Source: CAYGZM01 sp964354365 (GTDB taxonomy: Bacteria > Planctomycetota > Phycisphaerae > Sedimentisphaerales > Anaerobacaceae). Taken from it: 9,813 nt of DNA. Shown one piece after another: positions 5,359-9,813 of the stretch. The notes under the pieces are model-generated. The model was not told where the DNA came from and did not search any database. It worked only from the letters and a program-made list of their open reading frames with translations. Where the stretch lies: assembly GCA_964354365.1 (NCBI GenBank), contig CAYGZM010000142.1, positions 1 to 9,813 on the forward strand. Reading direction: 5' to 3'. The first letter of the stretch is position 1. Each line of letters begins with the position of its first letter. Made by a program: the position numbers and the translations under genes.

Positions 5359-5440
5359 TCTCTCAGGAGTATGCTTCTAACAAATTGAAAATGAGAGACA
5401 TTAGTTAAACGGCCTGTGAACGGGCCAAGGAGAAGTACAA
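5359..5440 (+). promoter_or_regulatory. Conserved 5' leader of the second csp gene
   Basis: Both potential stems of the first leader are kept: TCTCTCA (5359-5365) against TGAGAGA (5392-5398), and GGCC...GGCC (5411-5426) just before AAGGAG. The loop of the second stem differs almost completely between copies while the arms and the 14 bases before the start are identical. Confidence 0.5.
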
Positions 5441-5644
5441 GTGAGTACAGGTACAGTAAAATGGTTCAATTCAAGTAAGGGATTCGGCTTTATTAGCCCG
5501 GATGACGGCGGCGACGATCTGTTTGTCCATCACTCGGAAGTCAAGACAACCGGCTACGCATCGCTCGATGAAGGCCAGAAGGTTGATTTCGAGGTCGGAC
5601 AGGGCAAGAAAGGCCCATGTGCAACCAACGTAATCCCGCGCTAA
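5441..5644 (+). CDS. Cold-shock domain protein (CspA family), copy 2
   Basis: This 67-residue paralog is 62/67 identical to the protein at 1730-1933, with RNP1 KGFGFI (13-18) and RNP2 LFVHHS (27-32). RNP1 here carries Phe at position 15, the more usual residue, where copy 1 has Tyr; the last residue is Arg instead of Leu. The GTG start is fixed by AAGGAG 7 bp upstream and by an in-frame TGA at 5417-5419. As an RNA chaperone it would act alongside the RRM protein encoded just upstream; the two genes have separate promoters, and I see no strong terminator between them, so some read-through is possible. Confidence 0.96.
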   Translation: MSTGTVKWFNSSKGFGFISPDDGGDDLFVHHSEVKTTGYASLDEGQKVDFEVGQGKKGPCATNVIPR

Positions 5645-5670
5645 GCGAACAACAATGCTTGAAAGAATTG

Positions 5671-5701
5671 AAAGGCCCCGCCGTTTGGCGGGGCCTTTTT
5701 T
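5671..5701 (+). terminator. Intrinsic terminator of the second csp gene
   Basis: AAAGGCCCCGCC (5671-5682) pairs with GGCGGGGCCTTT around a GTTT loop, followed by a run of T to 5701. It is homologous in position to the 1960-1989 terminator, though the stem and loop bases have changed in a paired way. It faces the convergent dehydrogenase gene. Confidence 0.9.
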
Positions 5702-5774
5702 AATTGTAGCCCCTGCTCTGCTCCGTCGGCCGGATTATTCGCGTGCTGATGCTTGTCTCTTGCAGCTCAGTTGC

Positions 5775-6515
5775 TCAGAACGGGTTGAGCATTTCCTTGA
5801 CCTGTTTTGTGCCCCAGATAATCACCTCGTCGATGAAGGAGTTCTGGGGGACATCAATGCAATGCGCAAGTGTTCGTGCGAAGTCTTCGGCGGACGGATA
5901 CCCTTCCTGCCAGCCGTCGTCGATGCCCGCCGCCTTGCAGAACCCGGTCCTCGCGGCGCCCGGAACGAACGAAGTGGCTTTGCCTCCCCACTGCTCCATC
6001 TCCTTGTGCAGGCATCGCGTAAAGCCGACTATCCCCGCTTTCGCAGCGGTATAGACTGCCCAGCTCGGCCAGGAGTAGTGTGCGCAGCCGCTCGAGACAT
6101 TTATGATATGGCCGCTGCCCTGTTTCTTCATCTGGGGGATGACTTCGCGGCAGCCCTTGATTGCTGAAATCAGGTTCGAATCCATCACGGCCTGGATATC
6201 GTCATCGCTCATCTGTTCGACCTCGGCGATTTTTATCCCGGCGCCGTGGTTGTTCACCAGGACGTCAATGCGTCCGAATCGCTTCTTGACCGCGGCAATG
6301 AGCTTTCGCCAGTCTTTGGCGCTGACCGCATCGGCCTGCACCGCAAGCAGATTGTCGTTGGCGAGCTTCTTTTTGGCGTTGTCCAGCCGTTTCTTGTTCC
6401 GGCCGGTAATGGCCACCTTCGCGCCCATCTCCAGAAGCATCCTCGCCGTCTCAAAGCCAAAACCCGATGTTCCCCCAGTTATAATTATCACCTTGTCCTT
6501 AACATAATGTTTCAT
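5775..6515 (-). CDS. Short-chain dehydrogenase/reductase (SDR family)
   Basis: The protein is a 246-residue classical SDR, an NAD(P)-dependent oxidoreductase with a single Rossmann fold. The cofactor site is TGGTSGFG (13-20), with GRNKKR at 38-43 suggesting NADP preference. NNHGAG lies at 88-93, N114 in the central helix, and the catalytic Ser-Tyr-Lys at S142, Y155 and K159 (YTAAK). The substrate is unknown; family members reduce ketones, sugars or acyl groups. I chose the ATG at 6515 because GAAAGGG lies 6 bp before it; a TTG 24 bp further upstream is in frame but lacks a ribosome site. Its promoter diverges from that of the unknown gene at 6756. It is convergent with the second csp gene. 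Confidence 0.92.
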   Translation of the reverse strand: MKHYVKDKVIIITGGTSGFGFETARMLLEMGAKVAITGRNKKRLDNAKKKLANDNLLAVQADAVSAKDWRKLIAAVKKRFGRIDVLVNNHGAGIKIAEVEQMSDDDIQAVMDSNLISAIKGCREVIPQMKKQGSGHIINVSSGCAHYSWPSWAVYTAAKAGIVGFTRCLHKEMEQWGGKATSFVPGAARTGFCKAAGIDDGWQEGYPSAEDFARTLAHCIDVPQNSFIDEVIIWGTKQVKEMLNPF

Positions 6516-6566
6516 CGCTACCCTTTCGCAACAAGTCAATACCAGTCAACTGCAATCCGACCCATA

Positions 6567-6595
6567 ACAATAGCCGAACCTCGCCGGTTGGTCAA
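6567..6595 (-). promoter_or_regulatory. Promoter of the SDR gene
   Basis: On the minus strand, TTGACC (6595-6590) and TATTGT (6572-6567) are 17 bp apart. Transcription would begin near 6560, giving a leader of about 45 nt. Confidence 0.5.
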
Positions 6596-6687
6596 TAGCG
6601 ACAAAGACCTATGCCGGGCAACAGCGTTTCATGGCGGACGGCAGGTCTGCCGGGCCGTAGTCTCAGGAAAAAAAACACGCAAGATGC

Positions 6688-6717
6688 TTGCAGGATACCG
6701 GCATGTTCTCCTATATT
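6688..6717 (+). promoter_or_regulatory. Promoter of the unknown gene at 6756
   Basis: TTGCAG (6688-6693) and TATATT (6712-6717) are separated by 18 bp. The -10 box and spacing equal those of the first csp promoter. Transcription would start near 6724, about 32 bp before the chosen ATG. Confidence 0.5.
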
Positions 6718-6755
6718 CTGCTCAAACAAGGTGCGACATTCAATAGGGCATGACC

Positions 6756-7169
6756 ATGGCAAAAATGATCTTCAGTCTTGAGGAGCTTACAAAGCTTCTG
6801 ATTTCCAACGAGCTTTTGCCAGCGGAGATATTACGTCCGAGAGTCCAGGGCGATAGAATCCATTTCATAATACGGACGGACTCATTCATTTTGCCGTTTA
6901 TCCCTGCTTCGCTGAGATACCTGAGTTTCAGCGACAACAACGCGGTATTCGAGCTTACTATTGTGAGCAGCCATTTGAACAAAGCGGCAAGCTGGCTCAG
7001 CCAAATAGTCAGGCTCAGGATACCGCCGTATATGAAGCTTGAGTATCCGAGGCTTTATGTCGATGTTGATAAGCTGCTTCAGAGGAATAATATCAGGGGC
7101 CTGCAGGTGAAGGACATTTTCTTCGAGGCCGGCGAGTTTACGATTGTCACCGGCAGCAGCCCTCCGTAG
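6756..7169 (+). CDS. Conserved-looking protein of unknown function
   Basis: I do not recognise the family. The 137-residue product starts MAKMIFSLEELTKLL and is rich in Leu and Ile, with alternating hydrophobic patterns that suggest a mixed alpha/beta cytoplasmic domain. There is no signal peptide, clear membrane helix, cysteine cluster or known catalytic motif. Two proline-containing hydrophobic segments, FILPFIPASL and IVRLRIPPY, stand out. I prefer the ATG at 6756, which has AGGG 7 bp upstream, over the ATG at 6750. Codon usage looks like its neighbours, a good promoter precedes it, and no long competing frame is plausible, so it is likely real. It is convergent with tRNA-Leu and xseB; there is no obvious operon partner. 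Confidence 0.72.
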   Translation: MAKMIFSLEELTKLLISNELLPAEILRPRVQGDRIHFIIRTDSFILPFIPASLRYLSFSDNNAVFELTIVSSHLNKAASWLSQIVRLRIPPYMKLEYPRLYVDVDKLLQRNNIRGLQVKDIFFEAGEFTIVTGSSPP

Positions 7170-7214
7170 CTATCTTGTCAGAGTGGGAATTGGCGGCTCA
7201 AGGGATTCCACAAC

Positions 7215-7299
7215 TGCGAGCGGAGGGAGTCGAACCCACACGTCCATAACGGACACAAGGACCTAAACCTTGCGCGTCTGCCAGTTCCGCCACGCTCGC
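7215..7299 (-). tRNA. tRNA-Leu (anticodon UAG)
   Basis: The acceptor arms GCGAGCG and CGCTCGC close an 85-nt class II tRNA. The D stem is GCG/CGC with GG in the loop. The anticodon arm is CAAGG-TTTAGGT-CCTTG with TAG in the wobble frame. A long variable arm (GTCC-GTTAT-GGAC) identifies it as leucine, and the T loop is TTCGACT. CCA is not encoded. The T stem GTGGG/CCCTC has one U-U mismatch at its second pair. It follows xseB on the same strand. Confidence 0.97.
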
Positions 7300-7303
7300 G
7301 TTT

Positions 7304-7338
7304 CGTATGTCGTATATCGTATTTCGTATGTCGTGTGG
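7304..7338. repeat. Heptanucleotide tandem array, five units
   Basis: The units are CGTATGT, CGTATAT, CGTATTT, CGTATGT and CGTGTGG. The array begins five bases upstream of the 5' end of tRNA-Leu, so any primary transcript of the tRNA coming from upstream would include it. Confidence 0.75.
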
Positions 7339-7362
7339 TGCGGCCAGTGCACGCCAAGCTCC

Positions 7363-7411
7363 GCCATCTGTTTTCCGTTCTCTGCCGTCTGTCATCTGTC
7401 CTCTGTCTTCT
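7363..7411. repeat. Heptanucleotide tandem array, seven units, entering xseB
   Basis: The units are GCCATCT, GTTTTCC, GTTCTCT, GCCGTCT, GTCATCT, GTCCTCT and GTCTTCT, with consensus GTCNTCT. The best-preserved units overlap the 3' end of xseB and supply its stop codon and last codons. Confidence 0.75.
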
Positions 7412-7643
7412 GGTCGGTGTCTTGCGGCTCCTCTTCTTTGCTTATCTTCTCAATCCGCTTCTCGGCCTTTTGCAGTATTGCTCTGCAGTGCTTAATCAGG
7501 GCCATGCCCTTTTCGTATTGTTCGAGGCTATCCTGCAGGGGGATTTGGCCCTGCTCAATCTTGGCGACAATAGCGGTAAGCTCCTTGATGGCCTCTTCGA
7601 AGCTCAGATTGCTGATGTCGTTTTCGTCCTTATTCTTGGCCAT
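7392..7643 (-). CDS. xseB: Exodeoxyribonuclease VII small subunit
   Basis: XseB is the small helical subunit that coats the coiled-coil arms of XseA in exonuclease VII, which degrades single-stranded DNA to oligonucleotides. The 83-residue product has the family signature: LSFEEAIKELTAIVAKIEQG (13-32), then PLQDSLEQYEKGMALIKHC, forming the usual helical hairpin. The charged tail after about residue 68 (EEEPQDTDQKTEDR) lies outside the conserved core; its last codons come from the heptamer array. AAGG in GAAGGG lies 6 bp before the ATG. xseA precedes it on the same strand, but 176 bp of repeats separate them, an unusually wide gap for this gene pair. Confidence 0.95.
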   Translation of the reverse strand: MAKNKDENDISNLSFEEAIKELTAIVAKIEQGQIPLQDSLEQYEKGMALIKHCRAILQKAEKRIEKISKEEEPQDTDQKTEDR

Positions 7644-7819
7644 TCCTTGCCCTTCTTACTTTGGCCACCAAGGCGGTCAGAAGTTCAAAGTGCCTAAAGT
7701 TCAAATTGCCTAAAGTGGAAAGTCAGATCACTTTAGCTCACTTTAGCTCACTTTAGTTCACTTTAGTTCGCTTTCAACTTTCTTTGCGTCTTTGTGTATT
7801 CGTGGCTGATTTCATATTT
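7644..7819. repeat. Tandem-repeat spacer between xseA and xseB
   Basis: From 7731 to 7770 there are four 10-bp units, CACTTTAGCT twice and CACTTTAGTT twice, with a degenerate fifth to 7780. Before them, 7685-7700 and 7701-7716 are two 16-bp units with one difference. CTAAAGTG and CACTTTAG also form an 8-bp inverted pair around 7711-7738. The unit length of 10 is close to one helical turn. No gene is seen. Confidence 0.75.
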
Positions 7820-9235
7820 TTACTTCTTCGTTACCTTGCTTTCAATCAAATTCTCCCCTGCAAGCTCGGTAACAATCAAATCGCCGATATCCACATCCTG
7901 CAGGTTTCTTACCACCAGTGCGGTCTTTTTGTTCGTGGTGATGCTGTATCCCCGCTGTAGGACCGATTTGGGATTGAGTGCGGCCAGGCGGTTTTCCACC
8001 GCAGTGAGCTTAATCTGCGGAACGTTGATAATTGCCGGCTTCACGCCCGCTAAACGGTTTTCCTCTGTTGTGAGGCGTGTCCTGTGCTCGTTAATGATCT
8101 CGCCGAGGCCCACGTTTGCCCGATGCGTCAGATTATTCAACTCGATGGTCATCCTGGCTATGAGCCGATGCGGCTCGATCCTTACCACCTGCTCGTAACT
8201 CGCAGAGAGCACCCGGTGTGCCTGGGCCAGAAGCCCTTTGGCGGCTTCACTCAAATCCCCCCCCAGCTCATCGACCTGTTGCTCGGCGGTGCGGACGAGC
8301 AATAGCGGATTTCTAAACACGGCACTTGCCAAAAGTGTCCGCAGACTTTGCTTGGCCAGTTTCAATCTTCCTTGTGTTTGTCCCATCAGTCTCTGCTCGG
8401 CGCCGGCCAGCCGATCGAGGACTTCCTGTATATCGGGCACGGCGACAACACCTGCCTTTGTTGGCGTCGATGCCCTTGCATCGGCGACCAGATCCGCCAC
8501 CGTGACGTCCACCTCGTGCCCGACGGCGCTTATAACAGGTATCCTGGAATTGAAGATCGCCCTGGCCAAAACTTCCTCGTTGAACGCCCACAAATCCTCC
8601 AGCGCCCCGCCTCCTCTGCCGACAATCAAGACGTCGAGTTTGAGCCTCTTATTACGGCGGTTGATATACCTTATCGCCGCTGCGATTTGGTCGGCTGCTC
8701 CTTCGCCCTGCACCGGCACCGGATAGAGGAACAGCTTCACGCAGGGCCAGCGGTTAAAGATGCTCTCGGCGATATCGTGCACCGCCGCCCCCGATTCGCT
8801 CGTTAGTATCCCTATCCTCTGCGGGTACGCCGGCAGCGGCTTTTTGTGCGCATCGTCGAAGAGGCCCTCAGCTTGCAGCTTTGCGACCATTTGCTCGAAG
8901 GCCAGTTGCAGCGCCCCGACACCCTCGGGATCAAGTTTCTCGACATAGAACTGGTACTTGCCCTGAGGAGGATACACATCGACATATCCGGTCCCAAGAA
9001 TGGCCATCCCATTCTCCGGCCGGAACTTCAGCTTCGCAAAATTGCTCTGCCACATCACACACGGCAGCACACTGCCGGCGTCTTTGAGCGAAAAGTAGCA
9101 GTGCCCGCTTGAGTGGTGCTTCCAGTCGCTTATCTCGCCGCGGACTATCAGCCGCGAGGGCAGATTCTCCTCAAGGGCCGCCTTAATCAGCGAATTGACC
9201 TGGCTGACGGTATATATCTTGGTCTTATCCAGCAT
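7820..9235 (-). CDS. xseA: Exodeoxyribonuclease VII large subunit
   Basis: XseA is the catalytic subunit of exonuclease VII, a metal-independent single-strand nuclease used in repair and DNA turnover. The 471-residue product has the N-terminal OB fold (about 1-100; YTVSQVNSLIK, VRGEISDWK, GHCYFSLKD), the catalytic domain with GRGGGALEDLWAFNEE (206-221) and SAVGHEVDVT (236-245) followed by DARASTPTKAG, then a long helical region (about 265-420) for XseB binding, and the C-terminal LNPKSVLQRGYS. I chose the ATG at 9235, whose MLDKTKIYTVSQ fits the family's usual beginning. It has no Shine-Dalgarno, but a strong promoter lies just upstream, so the message is probably nearly leaderless. In-frame ATG (9268) and TTG (9286) starts would overlap that promoter. 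Confidence 0.95.
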   Translation of the reverse strand: MLDKTKIYTVSQVNSLIKAALEENLPSRLIVRGEISDWKHHSSGHCYFSLKDAGSVLPCVMWQSNFAKLKFRPENGMAILGTGYVDVYPPQGKYQFYVEKLDPEGVGALQLAFEQMVAKLQAEGLFDDAHKKPLPAYPQRIGILTSESGAAVHDIAESIFNRWPCVKLFLYPVPVQGEGAADQIAAAIRYINRRNKRLKLDVLIVGRGGGALEDLWAFNEEVLARAIFNSRIPVISAVGHEVDVTVADLVADARASTPTKAGVVAVPDIQEVLDRLAGAEQRLMGQTQGRLKLAKQSLRTLLASAVFRNPLLLVRTAEQQVDELGGDLSEAAKGLLAQAHRVLSASYEQVVRIEPHRLIARMTIELNNLTHRANVGLGEIINEHRTRLTTEENRLAGVKPAIINVPQIKLTAVENRLAALNPKSVLQRGYSITTNKKTALVVRNLQDVDIGDLIVTELAGENLIESKVTKK

Positions 9236-9245
9236 CTGTACGCCA

Positions 9246-9274
9246 ATTATACGGGTGAATCTCCTCCTCATCAA
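9246..9274 (-). promoter_or_regulatory. Promoter of xseA
   Basis: On the minus strand, TTGATG (9274-9269), 17 bp, then a perfect TATAAT (9251-9246). The -10 box ends 10 bp before the ATG at 9235, so transcription should begin only a few bases before the start codon. Confidence 0.65.
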
Positions 9275-9328
9275 TTCCCAACTCAAAGGATGCGGGCAGA
9301 GCGGCTAAGGGCGGACCCACGAGAATTG

Positions 9329-9348
9329 CCCGGTGCTTGCGCACCGGG
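9329..9348. repeat. Palindromic unit CCCGGTGC-TTGC-GCACCGGG
   Basis: A perfect 8-bp stem with a TTGC loop and no T-run. It resembles the unit at 148-173 in make-up and in its intergenic setting. Confidence 0.55.
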
Positions 9349-9679
9349 TTGCATAATCTGCTATCAGATCTGTCGTTAGTACACACTGTTCATATCGAGT
9401 GACATCTTTCTGGCTCCATGTCAATTCTGAATTGTCCGATGAACGTTGCCTCAGCATATCCAATCCGGAATTTCTCGATTTTCCGCGCGTGCCGTGCTGG
9501 AAGGCCAGCTTGCGTGCGATAGGTGCTTATCACCGATTTTGGAAAACCTTTCCAACAAATTATTAACGTCCCAAAGGTTGGGGGCAACCTGGTTGTTCAG
9601 TTCCGGAACAGCCAATAGCGTTTATCGCTTTATCCGCTTCCAGCAGAATCGCAAACCTACAAGCTCTGCTGTGCCGGAC

Positions 9680-9705
9680 AAGCCCACCAAGTGCTTGGGC
9701 GGGCA
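9680..9705. repeat. Imperfect palindrome around CCAAG-TG-CTTGG
   Basis: GCCCACCAAG faces CTTGGGCGGGC, giving CCAAG/CTTGG plus outer GCCC/GGGC pairing with small bulges. It is another REP-like unit. Confidence 0.4.
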
Positions 9706-9763
9706 AGAGCTTACTATTGCCATTGTCCGAGAATAGTATTACTCAAATTGACCGGTTTGCCTT

Positions 9764-9790
9764 GTCATACCTGCGAAAGCAGGTATCCAG
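9764..9790. repeat. Dispersed repeat GTCATACCTGC-GAAA-GCAGGTATCCAG
   Basis: The 8-bp stem ATACCTGC/GCAGGTAT is capped by a GAAA tetraloop and flanked by GTC and CCAG. The layout resembles the ATTCCC-N8-GGGAAT type of repeat (dRS3 of Neisseria) and related units in many genomes. The window ends shortly after, so a partner copy cannot be seen. Confidence 0.65.
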
Positions 9791-9813
9791 TAGTGTGGCG
9801 GGTGAGTGGATTC

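Larger units (their letters stand above)
5302..5746 (+). repeat. Duplicated cold-shock cassette, copy 2
   Basis: This is the direct-repeat partner of 1591-2039. The promoter boxes, leader, gene and terminator correspond in order. Beyond the terminator, TTGCTCTG-like and TTCGCGTGC segments are still alignable, so the duplicated unit was larger than the transcription unit. Homology stops before the convergent dehydrogenase gene. Confidence 0.85.
9275..9813. other. Gene-free spacer with palindromic repeats
   Basis: I see no credible gene. Besides the units listed separately, there are inverted pairs AGGTTG-GGGG-CAACCT (9575-9590) and CAGCAGA...TCTGCTG (9641-9671). A 65-codon minus-strand frame (9390-9587) and a 96-codon plus-strand frame (9446-9736) lack ribosome sites and family resemblance. 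Confidence 0.55.

Noticed and set aside
7183..7211. Terminator hairpin after the unknown gene (GTGGGAAT...ATTCCAC)
   Set aside because: The stem has a bulge and a long loop, with no T-run on either strand.
9390..9736. Small open frames on both strands near the right end
   Set aside because: No ribosome site, no recognisable family, and interspersed palindromes; treated as non-coding.

Overview
The window reads as bacterial chromosome, most likely from an uncultured or anaerobic planctomycete of the Phycisphaerae/Sedimentisphaerales type. This assignment is inference. It rests on a Tat-exported FAD oxidoreductase, an RRM protein with an Arg/Gly tail next to cold-shock genes, a lone hisF, and intergenic DNA packed with short repeats. 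No plasmid, phage, IS transposase or CRISPR signature is visible. All confidently called genes are housekeeping or stress genes, in short mostly single-gene units with wide, repeat-rich spacers.

Left part (1-2100): about 700 bases hold no credible gene but carry heptanucleotide arrays, a thrice-repeated CAAAACAAACCCAAT motif and several palindromic units. Then come a lone hisF (histidine/purine link) behind a 56-bp leader element, and a first cold-shock protein gene with its own promoter, about 80-nt leader and terminator.

Middle (2100-5750): a minus-strand Tat-signal FAD-dependent oxidoreductase has the same 56-bp leader element as hisF, here split by a 39-bp dispersed repeat. A 1.1-kb spacer with two long inverted repeats follows, then an RRM/RGG RNA-binding protein, then a second copy of the whole cold-shock cassette (promoter, leader, gene, terminator and about 45 bp beyond). 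Three RNA-binding protein genes therefore sit within 4 kb, with the RRM gene and the second csp adjacent on the same strand.

Right part (5750-9813): a minus-strand short-chain dehydrogenase and a plus-strand unknown gene diverge from a spacer with a promoter for each. Next come tRNA-Leu(UAG), xseB and xseA (exonuclease VII small and large subunits), all on the minus strand. xseB is bracketed by heptamer and decamer tandem repeats, and xseA has a strong promoter placed so close to its start that the mRNA should be almost leaderless. The last 540 bases hold only palindromic repeats.

The best candidates for something new are: the duplicated csp cassette with a conserved leader around the RRM gene; the empty/filled pair of leader elements shared by hisF and the oxidoreductase; and four heptamer arrays with unrelated consensus sequences but the same 7-bp period.
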